This document shows, piece after piece, positions 1-9,155 of a DNA stretch of 64,000 nucleotides (position 1 is its first letter; the number at the start of each line of letters is the position of its first letter). This DNA is from Stigmatella erecta (GTDB lineage Bacteria; Myxococcota; Myxococcia; Myxococcales; Myxococcaceae): contig NZ_FOIJ01000024.1 in the NCBI RefSeq assembly GCF_900111745.1, positions 50,569-114,568 of the forward strand, written 5' to 3'. The position numbers were made by a program, and so were the translations under genes. The notes below the pieces were generated by a model. The model was not told the origin of the DNA, ran no database searches, and saw nothing but the letters and a program-made list of their open reading frames with translations.

Positions 1-44
1 CCTCCTACGGCGCGGGCACCAGGGCAAGCCGGTGCGCGAGCCCC

Positions 45-1637
45 TCACTCGAACCGGAAGTAGGCCTCGAAGTCCGGCGTCCCCTTGCGGCGCTTGCCAT
101 CCACGCCCACCTGGGGCGGGTAGTTGGCGAGCACCCCGCCGGGGTCCGGCGCCTCCGCGCTCCCCAGGGGAACCGGCAGGTGCTCCCGGATGCCCGGCAG
201 GCCCGCCACCTCGCCCAGGTAGCCGGGCAGCGTGAGCGGGGACACCATCTGCCCGGCGGTGAGCGCCTGCTCCGGCGCCTCCTCGAGCGCGGCCCGCAGG
301 CCCGCCGCCGCACGGCCCTCCATCCGGTAGGCCCGGAACACGCGCAGCAAGGACAACCCCACCGCGTGCGCGGTGAGCGTCAGGTGCACGGGGTTGGTGC
401 CCAGCTGATCATCCCCGTACGAGCGCCAGACGAAGCCGCTGGCGCTCCTCACCCACAGGCCGTACACGTTCTCCTCGTCGTGCATCTTCTTGGAGGGAAG
501 CCCGCCCGAGAGCCCCAGGAGCAAGTCCCGGGGCACGCGCAGGTGGCCGGACGCGAAGGCATCCGTGAGGAAGTGGTCGGCGAAGGCGTTGCGCACCAGC
601 GCCGCGTCCAGATCCTTGTCCAGGGCCAGGAGCAGCGCCTCCTGATGATGGAGGGCGTAGCGCGCCCAGCTCCTCGGGGCGAAGTGGTCCTGGTTCTCGT
701 TGGCGAGGTTCACGTAGTCGAACCAGCCCCGGTGGGTGTTGAGCAGGAAGGTGCCCTCGTCCTGAGGCGTCACCCCCCGGATGGCATCGGCCACGGCGGG
801 GGTCAGCTCCTCGGACAGCTCCTCCGGCGTCCCGTAATAGTCCCCCGCGAGCGCCACCACCTCCCCGTACGTGAGCGTGAGCCCCGGGCGGATCTCCAGC
901 TCCGTGAGCGGACGGTAGCGGGCCATCAGGTCCTCGAGCCGGTCCTGGAAGGGCTCGCGCCAGGTCGGGTCCGCGCTCGCCACCGTGAGCCCCTGGCGCT
1001 CCAGCACCGCGTCCAGCGCGAACTCGGTCTGCGCCGTGCGCAGCAGCACGTGGCTCTGCCGCGCGGTGGACCGGCTGGCGTGGGAGAACACCGACTTGCC
1101 TGACAGCAGGCTCGCCAGGTGCTCCGCGCTGGCGCGGTGCTCGGCCGTGCCGAAGTAGTCCGGCCGCACCGAGACCACGGGGCGCTTGGCCGTCTCCTTG
1201 CGCAGGGCCGCCAGCCGCTGCCGCTCCTTGTCCCCCGAGCCCCCTGAGTCTCCGGCGCCCGGCCCAAAGGACAGCGCCACGCCATGGCCCGGCATGGGGG
1301 CGGCAGCCGGGGAGGCGGGCGGGGCCTCCGGCGTCATGATGGCCTGGAAGGCCCGGCGGGCCGCGATGCCTCGCAGCGCCGCGGCCTCCGCCGTGCGGAC
1401 CTGTGAGGGCGAGAGCAGCTCGGAGGTGCGGCTGTTGAACGCCAGCGGCGCCCCCGTGGGCTCGGGCGTGAGGGGGGGCAGGGGCGGCTCCGGGACCGGC
1501 TCCGGGACCGGCTTGCGTCCTTCCTTCTTCGCGGCGCTCCGCCGGGGCGCGGCGGGACGGCCCGCAGCCCCTTTCGCAGCGCCTTCCGGCTTCCGGGTCC
1601 CCGCCGGGGCCTTGCCCCGAGGTTTGCGTGTTGTCAC
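45..1637 (-). CDS. Hypothetical protein with phospholipase C/P1 nuclease-like helical core
   Basis: About 530 residues. The GTG start at 1637 overlaps the TGA of the upstream gene in a GTGA quadruplet, so the two are probably translationally coupled. The first 60 residues are a Lys/Arg/Pro/Ala-rich low-complexity tail with no signal peptide. The central region has a string of histidines and acids (ALHHQEALLLA, then ADHFLTDAFASGHLR) spaced like the metal-ligand helices of zinc-dependent phospholipase C/P1 nuclease folds. That similarity is inferred from the motif only, and the usual N-terminal Trp ligand is not seen. Substrate and location are unknown. The partner gene is the proteasome-fold-like protein upstream. 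Alternative view: a myxobacteria-specific protein whose helical bundle merely resembles these enzymes. Confidence 0.6.
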   Translation of the reverse strand: MTTRKPRGKAPAGTRKPEGAAKGAAGRPAAPRRSAAKKEGRKPVPEPVPEPPLPPLTPEPTGAPLAFNSRTSELLSPSQVRTAEAAALRGIAARRAFQAIMTPEAPPASPAAAPMPGHGVALSFGPGAGDSGGSGDKERQRLAALRKETAKRPVVSVRPDYFGTAEHRASAEHLASLLSGKSVFSHASRSTARQSHVLLRTAQTEFALDAVLERQGLTVASADPTWREPFQDRLEDLMARYRPLTELEIRPGLTLTYGEVVALAGDYYGTPEELSEELTPAVADAIRGVTPQDEGTFLLNTHRGWFDYVNLANENQDHFAPRSWARYALHHQEALLLALDKDLDAALVRNAFADHFLTDAFASGHLRVPRDLLLGLSGGLPSKKMHDEENVYGLWVRSASGFVWRSYGDDQLGTNPVHLTLTAHAVGLSLLRVFRAYRMEGRAAAGLRAALEEAPEQALTAGQMVSPLTLPGYLGEVAGLPGIREHLPVPLGSAEAPDPGGVLANYPPQVGVDGKRRKGTPDFEAYFRFE

Positions 1638-2608
1638 AGCAGTCCTCCATCCATGCCTTGCAGACGTACGCCGAGCCGGATTCCCGCCAGCAGGTGCGCG
1701 GGACGGCCCGGGACCAGGTATGCGACCTGAAGCGTGCTCCCCACGCGCGGCGCCCCCCGGCGCGTGGGCGACAGGTTCTCCCGCGCATAGGCGCACTGGG
1801 CGAGGAACACGCAGTAGTCCACCGCCGCCTGCAGGGAGAAGTGCTCGGAGAGCGGCTCCTGCGGCGAGGAGAAGAACCCCGCGCGCAGCACCCGCCGGGC
1901 ATAGCGCCGCGCGAGCGTACTGGCCTGCTCGTTGCTCAGGGGCTCCGCGGGGGCGCCCGTCCGCCGCGCCTCCTGGGCCAGCTGCTCCAGCAGGCCCGGC
2001 GGCCCATCCTCCGCGTCCGTGCCGGCCAGCAGCACCGCCAGCCGCTCGGGCAGGACCGGGTCATACCCTTCCACGAAGCGGGCCACCGCCTCGGTCACCC
2101 CCGCGTAGTGGACCCCGAAGCGGTGCCGCACCTCCCCGCCCTCCTCCTCGGTGTGCAGGAGCGGCGAGGGCGTGGTGGGGATGCTGGAGTCCACGCTCCA
2201 CTGGATAGACCAGAGCGAGGGGGGCGCCACGCCCTCCTCGGGCTGCGGGGCGAAGCCTCCGAGAATGAGGTGGAAGGGCCGGGGCAACGTCCCCAACCGG
2301 CGCAGCGCCTGGGCCTCCAGCGCCGCATGCAGGCGCTTCGCATAGTCCCCGACGGACTCCCCCGGCCGCAGGGGGGCCCGGTCATCAAAAGCGCGCAGCG
2401 ACGTGGCCACGGTTCCCCCTCCGATCGAGCCCACGCCATTGAACATGGCGAGCAGCTGGCCCCCGGACAATGGAACGAGCTTCTCCACGTTGGCCATGTT
2501 CGAAAGGAAGCGCTCCTGGCCCCGCGCATCCACCTCCATCACCGTGGCCAGCCCATCCGTGGCGAACACCAACGCGTCGGGCGTCTTGAAGGCGATATCG
2601 ATGGTCAT
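1634..2608 (-). CDS. Proteasome beta-subunit-like (Ntn hydrolase fold-like) protein
   Basis: 324 residues from ATG at 2608; an upstream in-frame TTG at 2686 is unlikely to be used. The N-terminus (MTIDIAFKTPDALVFATDG, then a Lys-containing strand and SIGGGTVATSLR) resembles the first beta-strands of proteasome/HslV/Anbu subunits, where a 'D-G-hydrophobic-F-A-S/T-D' strand follows the nucleophile. There is no N-terminal Thr or Ser after the initiator Met that would be an obvious nucleophile; Thr2 is the only candidate. The C-terminal half is unlike HslV. It is coupled to the next gene by a GTGA overlap, so the two products probably act together. Fold assignment is inference from the N-terminal pattern only. 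Confidence 0.55.
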   Translation of the reverse strand: MTIDIAFKTPDALVFATDGLATVMEVDARGQERFLSNMANVEKLVPLSGGQLLAMFNGVGSIGGGTVATSLRAFDDRAPLRPGESVGDYAKRLHAALEAQALRRLGTLPRPFHLILGGFAPQPEEGVAPPSLWSIQWSVDSSIPTTPSPLLHTEEEGGEVRHRFGVHYAGVTEAVARFVEGYDPVLPERLAVLLAGTDAEDGPPGLLEQLAQEARRTGAPAEPLSNEQASTLARRYARRVLRAGFFSSPQEPLSEHFSLQAAVDYCVFLAQCAYARENLSPTRRGAPRVGSTLQVAYLVPGRPAHLLAGIRLGVRLQGMDGGLL

Positions 2609-2820
2609 GGCACGCGCGCAGCATACCGGCTGGGCCCCACCCTCCGCGCTCCGGGAAACCGGAATGAGCTTTTCCGCTTCAGTCAATTAGTTTTCGTGAG
2701 CTGACCCCTGGGGTTGGTTCTTTCCCCTTCCCAGGCCGCCAGAACGTAAAGAGGCGCCTCAGACTTTTGGAGGGCTCCCTCTGGATCGCGAACGCGCTAT
2801 ATTCGTAAATCGTGAATCAT

Positions 2821-3930
2821 ATGGAATCCGGGGATAGGACATTCCTGGCAGACCTCCAGCGTCAGATCGACACGGTGGAGCCGGGTGCGGAGGTTCTTCC
2901 GCCGCTCACGGCGATGCTGCGCGAGGGACTGCGGGCCGAGCGCACCCTGGCCTACGGCGTGACGATGGGCGTGGAGCAGTACGGGGCCGGATTCTGCCAC
3001 GGGGCGGGGTTTGTCCCCGGAACGGAGCTGTTCCACACCCTGGACGGCTTCCTGCGCCAGCGGCCCTCGCCCTGGGGCTATTTCGATCCGGCCCGGCCCG
3101 TCACGGCCCAGCGCAACCGGGTGCTGCACTTCCGCCCTCCCGCGCAGGAGGAAGCGCGCGAGGCCCCCCTGCACGAGGCCGGCGCGGCCTCCTGGAAGCG
3201 GCTGGGCATCGGCCCGGACCAGGCCATCGTCGTCCAGGAGCGGGTGAGCCAGGCGGGCCTCGCGCTCTACCGCCAGCTCGGGATGGACACCCTGTTCCAG
3301 CTCCGGGCGCTCGTGTGCGAGGGCCCCGCGTTGCTGTCCTGGATCGGCGCCCTGCGCGCCGAGCCCTTCACCCCCCGCGAGCAGCGGCTGTTCCAGCGCC
3401 TGGTGCCCATGCTGCAACGGCGGCTCCAGCTGGAGGCGCGGTGGCGCGAGGCGCGGCTGCTCCACTCGGCGCTGGACGCGGCGCTGGAGGCGCTCGGCCA
3501 GCCCGCCTTCGTGCTCTCCAACACCCACCAGGTGGTTCACGCCAACGCCGCGGGCCGGGCCCGCGCGGAGCAAAGCACCCCCACCCTCGTGGAGGCCATC
3601 CGGCGGCACGGCCGGGGGGAGCCCGTCCCGGCGGACATCGCCGTCACGGCCCTGCGGGTGCCCGGGCTGGCCCCGCACTACCTGATCGTGGACAAGAGCA
3701 CCCTCGCGCAGGCGAGCGCCCGGGTCCGCCTCCTCGCCGGGCGCTGGGAGCTCACCACGCGTGAGGAGCAGGTGCTCGAACACATTGTCCAGGGCCAGAG
3801 CAACCGGGCCATCGCCGCACAGTTGGGATGTTCAGAACGGACGGTGGAGGTACACGTCACCCACGTTCTGAGCAAAGCATGGGTCGAGAGCCGCTCGGCC
3901 CTCATCGCGAAATTCTTCCAATCCCCTTGA
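2821..3930 (+). CDS. LuxR-family transcriptional regulator
   Basis: About 369 residues. The C-terminal ~65 residues form a GerE/LuxR helix-turn-helix: LTTREEQVLEHIVQGQSNR followed by IAAQLGCSERTVEVHVTHV, with the expected 'T-x-R-E' opening and 'S-x-R-T-V-x-x-H' recognition helix. The N-terminal ~300 residues have no receiver domain. They look like a GAF/PAS-type sensory region with an internal 'QPAFVLSNTHQVVHANAAG' stretch typical of a PAS beginning. The start is either ATG 2821 or the in-frame GTG at 2812; neither has a clear Shine-Dalgarno. It is transcribed divergently from the proteasome-like gene across a ~210-bp intergenic region. The ligand is unknown. Confidence 0.85.
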   Translation: MESGDRTFLADLQRQIDTVEPGAEVLPPLTAMLREGLRAERTLAYGVTMGVEQYGAGFCHGAGFVPGTELFHTLDGFLRQRPSPWGYFDPARPVTAQRNRVLHFRPPAQEEAREAPLHEAGAASWKRLGIGPDQAIVVQERVSQAGLALYRQLGMDTLFQLRALVCEGPALLSWIGALRAEPFTPREQRLFQRLVPMLQRRLQLEARWREARLLHSALDAALEALGQPAFVLSNTHQVVHANAAGRARAEQSTPTLVEAIRRHGRGEPVPADIAVTALRVPGLAPHYLIVDKSTLAQASARVRLLAGRWELTTREEQVLEHIVQGQSNRAIAAQLGCSERTVEVHVTHVLSKAWVESRSALIAKFFQSP

Positions 3931-3932
3931 AC

Positions 3933-5084
3933 GTGAACTCTTCCTCCCGAATCCGAGCCGCCCTTAGCAACGCCGCCCAATGTGCCGCCGGTCCTCCCCG
4001 CACCGTGCACGGCTCGTTCGCGCCCTTTCCCCGGCGGCCCCGCCTGGCCGCCGGAGATCCCCAGACGGACATCCACCGCTTCTTCACGCTGCTGGACCAG
4101 CGCAACCTGCTCACCCCGGACGGGTGGCTGCGGCCCGACTCCCAGCTCATCTCGGTGGGAGACCACTTCGACTGGGGCCCCCCGGAAGCGCGCGAGGCGG
4201 TGGCCCGGAGCGGCCTCCAGCTGCTGGCCTGGCTCGCCGCGCACCCCTCGGATCAGGTGGCCATCCTCGCGGGGAACCATGATCTCGCGCGCGTGGGCGA
4301 GCTGGCGGACTTCACCGATGCCACCTTCGCCGAGGCGCAGGTGGAGGCCGACCGCATCTACGCGGGGGGACACCCCGACCCGGCGGCGGAGCAGGAGTTC
4401 CTCCAGCGCTACCCCCAGGTGCCCAACGTGGAGCTGATCGCCCGGGACTTCAGCACCTTCCGGGAGGAGCAGCGCACGTGGATCACCTACCTGCTGCGCG
4501 AGCGGCGCCTGCGCATGGCGTACGCCTCGGCGCCCGGGCTGCTCGTCAGCCACGCGGGGGTGACACGCGAGGACCTGCTCGCGCTGGGCATCGCCAAGGA
4601 CCGCCACAACAACGCCCACGCGGCGGCGTACGCCCTCAATGACACGCTCGACACGGCGGTGGAGAACTGGAAGGGCGGCCCGCTCACCGTGCCGGGCCTG
4701 TACCAGCCGGGCAGCCGCGAGCTGGGCGAGGGCCTGGGCATCGTCTACCACCGCCCCAGCACCCAGCCCGAGGACGCCGAGCGCACGCGCCAGAGCCCAC
4801 GCCGGCGCTTCAATCCCCTGAACCTGCCCCTCGGTCTGACCCAGGTCATCGGGCACACGCGGGACAAGCGCGCCCGGGAGCTGCTGGGCCTGCCCCCGGC
4901 GGCCGCCCCCTCCGGAGGCATCCGCCACCTGGTGACGAACGGCAAGCGGTTCACCTATGCGCCGGGCCCCCCGCCCAAGACGGAGTGGGAGGACGCCGTG
5001 CTCGTCTTCACCGATGGGGGCCTCAACGAGTCGCCGCTGGAGTCCATCGAGTTCTTCGACTTCGACACCCGCGGCGCCCGCTGA
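3933..5084 (+). CDS. Metallophosphoesterase (calcineurin-like)
   Basis: About 383 residues from GTG 3933, 2 bp after the LuxR stop; the exact start is uncertain because the frame is open upstream and GTG 4004 is also possible. It carries the metallophosphoesterase signature in order: a GD motif (AAGDPQTDIHRFF), then SVGDHFDWG, then ILAGNHD, and later histidines (VSHAG, VIGHTRDK) that complete a dinuclear metal site. The first motif lacks the usual histidine of GDxHG (here GDPQT), a slight deviation. The overall pattern is close to PPP-type serine/threonine phosphatase-like enzymes. No signal peptide is evident. Substrate unknown. Confidence 0.8.
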   Translation: MNSSSRIRAALSNAAQCAAGPPRTVHGSFAPFPRRPRLAAGDPQTDIHRFFTLLDQRNLLTPDGWLRPDSQLISVGDHFDWGPPEAREAVARSGLQLLAWLAAHPSDQVAILAGNHDLARVGELADFTDATFAEAQVEADRIYAGGHPDPAAEQEFLQRYPQVPNVELIARDFSTFREEQRTWITYLLRERRLRMAYASAPGLLVSHAGVTREDLLALGIAKDRHNNAHAAAYALNDTLDTAVENWKGGPLTVPGLYQPGSRELGEGLGIVYHRPSTQPEDAERTRQSPRRRFNPLNLPLGLTQVIGHTRDKRARELLGLPPAAAPSGGIRHLVTNGKRFTYAPGPPPKTEWEDAVLVFTDGGLNESPLESIEFFDFDTRGAR

Positions 5085-5088
5085 GGGC

Positions 5089-6438
5089 TTACTTCGCCTT
5101 CAGCTCCGCGAGCCTCTTCTCCAGCGCCTCGCGCTGGCGCGGGGAGACCTGGGCCTTGGGCAGGGTCTGTGCATAAGCCAGGGCCTCCTGGAGCGTCGCG
5201 ACGGCGGCGTCCTTGTGGCCCTGGTCCATCTGGATGGAGGCGCGCTCGGAGAGCACGCGCAGCCGCCGGGCGCCCTGCACCCGCTGCAACGCCCGGTCGC
5301 TGGCGGCCAGCGCGTCATCGAGCCGCCCCAGCGTCCGGTAGAGGCTGGAGAGCCGCGCGGGCGGGTTGTAGTCGTTGGGCAGATCCCGCTCGCTCTGCTC
5401 GAGGGCGGGCACCGCTCGCTGGGGCTCCCCGAGCGTCAGGGCCGCCAGCATGCGGTGCGAATCGAAGACGGTGCGCGCCTCCGGGTGGGGGGCCTGGGCG
5501 GCCTCGGCCTCGAGGAAGCCGAGCCACTCGGCGGCGGCGGCCTTCATCCCCGCCTCGTCCTGGAGGGCCTTGCGCGCCTCCACCACCACCTCGTACAGCC
5601 CGGAGCGGTCATCCGGCGGCATCTCGATGGCGGGCGGGGCAAGCACCTCCTGGGCCCGGGCCTCCGCCGCCCGCAGCAGCTCCAGGCGCGCGGGGCTCTC
5701 CGGGGACAGCGCCAGCGCGCACCCCAGGCCCCACGTCGTCGCGTTCGCCAGCGACGCGGAGCGGGGCACCCGGGGCCACTCCTCCAGGAGCTTGCGCGCA
5801 CAGGCCTCGTGCTGCTTCGCGCCGTACTGGGCCGCCAGCAGCGACTCCAGCGTGCGGCCCCGGCGGGACCAGTCCGCGGGAGCCTCGGCCAGCGCCTGGG
5901 CGAAGGCCCCGGCGGCTTCGGCCGGCTTGCCCTCGCCATACAGGGCATCACCCCGGGCCAGCTGCGCCTCGGCCCCCTGGGCCCCGCCCCGCCAGGCGCG
6001 CTCCCCATCCTCGAAGAGCTTCTCCAGCTGGGCGACGGTGGCACTGCCCGAGAAGCGGACCAGGGCCTTCTCCTCGCGCGGATCGATGATGAAGAAGGTC
6101 GGCCAGAAGTCCATCGGGTACTTCTCCTGGAAGCCCGCGGTCTGAGGCAGATCCGTGTTGAGCTCCAGCCAGACGAACCGCCCCGCGTGCCGCGCGAGCG
6201 CCTTGTCCGTGAAGACGTACTGCTTCATCGAGAGGCAGGTGTGGCACCAGGGGGCCCAGGTGTCCACGAAGAGGGGCAGGCCCCGGGCCTTCGCTTCCTC
6301 GAGGGCCCGGCCGTAGTCATCCGCGATGAACGGCAGCGGCCCCTCCTCACTCGACACCGGCGCACCGGGCGCTTGGCTCCGGGAGGTGGAGCACGCCAGG
6401 AGCCCCACCGCCATCAGGCAGGCAACATGGATTCGCAT
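5089..6438 (-). CDS. Thioredoxin-domain lipoprotein with tetratricopeptide-like C-terminus
   Basis: 449 residues from ATG 6438. It starts with a lipoprotein signal (MRIHVACLMAVGLLAC), giving a lipidated Cys at about residue 16. A thioredoxin-like domain follows with the redox centre WCHTC (APWCHTCLSMKQYVF) and a cis-Pro region FWPTFFIID, resembling DsbD-C/thioredoxin_7 proteins that shuttle electrons or reduce disulfides in the periplasm. The remaining ~300 residues are Ala/Leu/Glu-rich helical repeats compatible with TPRs, a probable protein-protein interaction scaffold. Monocistronic. The stop lies 5 bp from the convergent phosphoesterase stop. Confidence 0.85.
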   Translation of the reverse strand: MRIHVACLMAVGLLACSTSRSQAPGAPVSSEEGPLPFIADDYGRALEEAKARGLPLFVDTWAPWCHTCLSMKQYVFTDKALARHAGRFVWLELNTDLPQTAGFQEKYPMDFWPTFFIIDPREEKALVRFSGSATVAQLEKLFEDGERAWRGGAQGAEAQLARGDALYGEGKPAEAAGAFAQALAEAPADWSRRGRTLESLLAAQYGAKQHEACARKLLEEWPRVPRSASLANATTWGLGCALALSPESPARLELLRAAEARAQEVLAPPAIEMPPDDRSGLYEVVVEARKALQDEAGMKAAAAEWLGFLEAEAAQAPHPEARTVFDSHRMLAALTLGEPQRAVPALEQSERDLPNDYNPPARLSSLYRTLGRLDDALAASDRALQRVQGARRLRVLSERASIQMDQGHKDAAVATLQEALAYAQTLPKAQVSPRQREALEKRLAELKAK

Positions 6439-6497
6439 GGAAGCCAACCCTATCGCGGACACAGCAGAGAGGAAGGACTGGGCTCCGCCCGGGGCCC

Positions 6498-8282
6498 ATG
6501 CTGTTGTCGGGCCGCCACATGACTTCCCTGACCGCGTTGCGCGCCGCCCTGGAGTCCTCCCTCAACGCCCTGCCCGCGCCCGAGCGCTTCTCCCGGAGCG
6601 AGGACGCGGACCGGGCCCGGCGCCTGTCCGAGCGGCTGCGCAGAGATTTGCTGCCCCGGCTCGGCGGAGAGGCCCCGCTGCTGCTGGTGGCCATCGCCGG
6701 GCCCAACAACGTGGGCAAGTCCACCCTCTTCAACTCCCTCATCGGCGTGTCCCTGTCGCCCGCGAGGCCCGAGGGCGGGCTCACCAAGCAGTGCCTCGCC
6801 GCCGCGAACCCCAGCACGTGGACGGGCGAGCTGCGCGAGTTCCTGGTGCGCCGCTACGACATCCTCCCAGTGCCCCCCGGCACGGAGGCCCCGGTGGACC
6901 AGCCCGGGCCCGCGGGCCGGCTCTACCTCGTGCTCGAGGCGGCGGTGCCCCCCGGGCTGCTGGTGATGGACACGCCCGACTTCGACAGCGTCTACCGCGA
7001 CAACCGCGACCGGGCCGAGGCCCTGCTCGTCACCGTGGACGTGCTCCTCTTCGTGGTCAGCCGGCAGACGTACCAGAACGCCGCCCTGGTGGACTTCCTG
7101 CGGGCCGCGGTGGGCCAGGGACGCCCCTACCTGCTCATCTACAACGAGGCCACCCGGGAGGAGGTGGCCCGCGGGCACCTGGACAAGCTCGCCGCGGACG
7201 TGGGCCAGCCGCCCCTGGCGCGCTACCTCGCGCCGCACCAGCCAGAGGTGGAGGCCGGGCAGCGCCCGCTGGCCACGCACCCGCTGGATGGCAGGCCCGC
7301 GCTCTCCGTGCTGCTGGGCCAGGCCGAGCATGCGCGGGAGCTCAAGTCCCGGGCCCTGGCCGCCTCCCTCGCGGATGCGCGCGCGGAGATGGACGCCCTG
7401 AGCCACGCCGCGCGGGAGTCCTCCCACGAGCCGGAGCGGCTGCGCCAGCGGCTGCGCCACGAGCTGCTCGCGGTGGGCCGGAGCGCGGCGCTCAAGGGCG
7501 TGCCCGCCGATGTGCTCGTGGAGGCCTTCCGGGACGAGCTGGACGCGCGCAGCGCCTTCCACCGCTACGTGCGCCTGCCCTTCCGGGCGCTCGCCACCGC
7601 GCTGACGTTCGTCTCCCGGAAGGTGCGCGACTCCTTCACCGGGCCCCAGCCCTCCGAGGCCCCCGTCGTCCAGGCCACCGATGAGACGCTACGCGACGGC
7701 ACGCGACGGCTGGTGGAGGTGCTGGCCCCGGAGGTCGCCGCGTGGCGGGGCGACGAGGCCACGCGCGCCCAGCTCGCGGAGACCTTCGGCGCCGGAACGC
7801 TGGCCCGGCTCGAGGGGCCCCTGGGCTTCGACGCCCTGCACAGCCATGCCGCGGACCGCGAGGGCCTCTACGCCTTCTGCCGGAGCCTCGTGGGGCAGGA
7901 GCTTCAGGGCGGCATGCGCGAGGAGCTGATCCAGGCGCTCACCACGCTCGTCTACTCCGTGCCCTCGGGCGCGGCGGCCGTCGCCACGGTGGCCACGGGC
8001 GGCGTGGGCCACGATGCCATCATCTGGGCGGGCACCCTGCTGTCGACGCCGCTGCTGGAGCGCTTCGTGGACCTGCTCGGTGCCGATGTGCGGGCGCGTG
8101 TCACCCAGAAATGGGCGGACGCACACGGTGCGACGCTGGCTCACGCCCTGGAGCAACGCTTCTTCCCGGAGGTGTTGATACATCTGGACGCCCAGGTGTC
8201 CCAGTGGCGCGGCACGGCCCAGGCCCTGGAAGACACATCGCGGAAATTGTCGCAAGAATCGGCGTCCCCCCCATCCCCCTGA
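6498..8282 (+). CDS. Dynamin-like/50S-type GTPase
   Basis: 594 residues, or 587 if ATG 6519 is used. P-loop GPNNVGKST at residues 68-76, switch-II/G3 motif MDTPDFDS near residue 157, and a weak G4 (IYNEA). The rest is long helical sequence with a hydrophobic stretch near residues 480-520 (PSGAAAVATVATGG region). This layout, a G domain followed by helical bundle and hydrophobic paddle, is that of bacterial dynamin-like or YfjP/YeeP-type membrane GTPases. A second GTPase of similar architecture is encoded at about 26.9-28.6 kb, though its flanking sequence differs. Role unknown; membrane remodelling or stress protection is a family-level guess. Confidence 0.75.
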   Translation: MLLSGRHMTSLTALRAALESSLNALPAPERFSRSEDADRARRLSERLRRDLLPRLGGEAPLLLVAIAGPNNVGKSTLFNSLIGVSLSPARPEGGLTKQCLAAANPSTWTGELREFLVRRYDILPVPPGTEAPVDQPGPAGRLYLVLEAAVPPGLLVMDTPDFDSVYRDNRDRAEALLVTVDVLLFVVSRQTYQNAALVDFLRAAVGQGRPYLLIYNEATREEVARGHLDKLAADVGQPPLARYLAPHQPEVEAGQRPLATHPLDGRPALSVLLGQAEHARELKSRALAASLADARAEMDALSHAARESSHEPERLRQRLRHELLAVGRSAALKGVPADVLVEAFRDELDARSAFHRYVRLPFRALATALTFVSRKVRDSFTGPQPSEAPVVQATDETLRDGTRRLVEVLAPEVAAWRGDEATRAQLAETFGAGTLARLEGPLGFDALHSHAADREGLYAFCRSLVGQELQGGMREELIQALTTLVYSVPSGAAAVATVATGGVGHDAIIWAGTLLSTPLLERFVDLLGADVRARVTQKWADAHGATLAHALEQRFFPEVLIHLDAQVSQWRGTAQALEDTSRKLSQESASPPSP

Positions 8283-8340
8283 CGACGGAAATCTGATAGG
8301 CTCACGCCGCTTCCAGCACCGCGGCGCCCTCGGGGTGGGG

Positions 8341-8385
8341 ACCTGGTAGGGAGACTCGACGGGTCATGACCTGGTCGGTCACTAC
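8341..8385 (+). promoter_or_regulatory. Operator-like ACCTGGTAGG box upstream of XRE gene 1
   Basis: ACCTGGTAGG at 8341-8350, followed by an inverted repeat TGAC-N7-GTCA beginning near 8367. The half-site matches boxes found before the next two XRE genes and before traA. A regulatory role is inferred from this recurrence only. Confidence 0.4.
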
Positions 8386-8392
8386 CGCATGA

Positions 8393-8460
8393 CTACCCCG
8401 CGTGTCCTTGGAGGACAACTTTCCGAGTCCTATGTATCCCCCCGACTTTACGAGGCGGGG
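8393..8460 (+). promoter_or_regulatory. Conserved leader copy 1 (upstream of XRE gene 1)
   Basis: A 68-bp segment that aligns with 9156-9223 ahead of the second XRE gene: identical CTACCCCG, then GTGTCCTTG, GAGTC-TAT, ACTTT and GAGG-GGG blocks in the same order. The alignment needs one single-base gap, so similarity is at the nucleotide level and not in a shared reading frame. That favours a promoter/operator or leader RNA over a coding extension. Confidence 0.5.
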
Positions 8461-8466
8461 CATGGG

Positions 8467-8931
8467 ATGGGAATGGATAAGAAGCCGGCGAAAAACCCCA
8501 AGAAATTGTTGGGGCCCAACATCCGTGAAGCCCGGACCCGGCTCAACATTTCTCAGGCCCGTCTCGCAGAAATGCTCGAAATGTCGACCGAGGTTTTAGG
8601 CCGCATGGAGCGCAAGGAAGTGCTCCCCCGCCTGGAACGCTTCGTCCTGCTGTGTGAAATCCTCGGGACGACCCCGAACCAGATGCTCGGCTTCGCCATG
8701 GGCCTGGGCAGCCCGCAGGGGCCGCGGATGTCCCCCGCGTACGACGAGATGATGACGCTGATGCGGCACTTCGTCATCGAGATGGAGTCGCAGCTGGCCG
8801 AGGACGAGCGCAAGGAGCTGATGCAGATCTTCGCCCACCTGCAGCGGCTCATCACGCTCATCAAGAAGCGGAAGGCGGAGGCGGCGAAGTCGCGCCGGGC
8901 CCTCGCCAAGCGGGGCGGCCCCGCGGGCTAA
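8467..8931 (+). CDS. XRE-family helix-turn-helix regulator 1
   Basis: About 154 residues from ATG 8467 (ATG 8473 is equally possible). A Cro/C1-type HTH occupies residues ~15-70: NIREARTRLNISQARLAEMLE, then STEVLGRMERKEVLPRLER. Its recognition segment 'E-V-x-G-R-M-E-R' is shared with the two paralogues downstream. The C-terminus is an amphipathic helix (YDEMMTLMRHF... LQRLITLIKKRK) likely used for dimerisation, ending in basic residues. First of three tandem paralogues that precede traAB. The conserved upstream leader suggests common control, possibly autoregulation. No effector domain is visible. Confidence 0.85.
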   Translation: MGMDKKPAKNPKKLLGPNIREARTRLNISQARLAEMLEMSTEVLGRMERKEVLPRLERFVLLCEILGTTPNQMLGFAMGLGSPQGPRMSPAYDEMMTLMRHFVIEMESQLAEDERKELMQIFAHLQRLITLIKKRKAEAAKSRRALAKRGGPAG

Positions 8932-9088
8932 GTCCCGCCGGTAGGCCCCTTCCCGGTCCAGGTCGCAGGACGCGAGGCGGACTCGCGGTTCTCCCAGGGC
9001 CTCCCCTCTCTCCCCCCGCTTGCGCGGCCCCGGCCCTCGCCCCAGGGATGATCTCTCGTGCGCCCGGGGAATGGCCCCCGTCCCATTC

Positions 9089-9138
9089 TTCCCTACCAGG
9101 TAGGAAAGTGCGAAGGAACCAGGTGAGTTATAACCTGG
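9089..9138 (+). promoter_or_regulatory. Operator-like palindromes upstream of XRE gene 2
   Basis: Two inverted repeats sit side by side. CCTACC-A-GGTAGG at 9092-9104 has perfect 6-bp arms, extended by TT/AA outside one mismatch. CCAGGT-N8-ACCTGG lies at 9119-9138. The half-site ACCTGG/CCAGGT recurs at the other XRE genes and at traA, suggesting sites for the XRE proteins themselves. Confidence 0.5.
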
Positions 9139-9155
9139 GCGGTCTCGCTCCATAC

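Noticed and set aside
2765..2820. Possible inverted repeat ATTC...GAAT before the LuxR gene
   Set aside because: Only 4-bp arms with a long spacer, expected by chance.
8402..8599. Alternative frame MSLEDNFPSPMYPPD through the first XRE gene
   Set aside because: Overlaps the XRE coding sequence in a different frame; the leader conservation is nucleotide-level.
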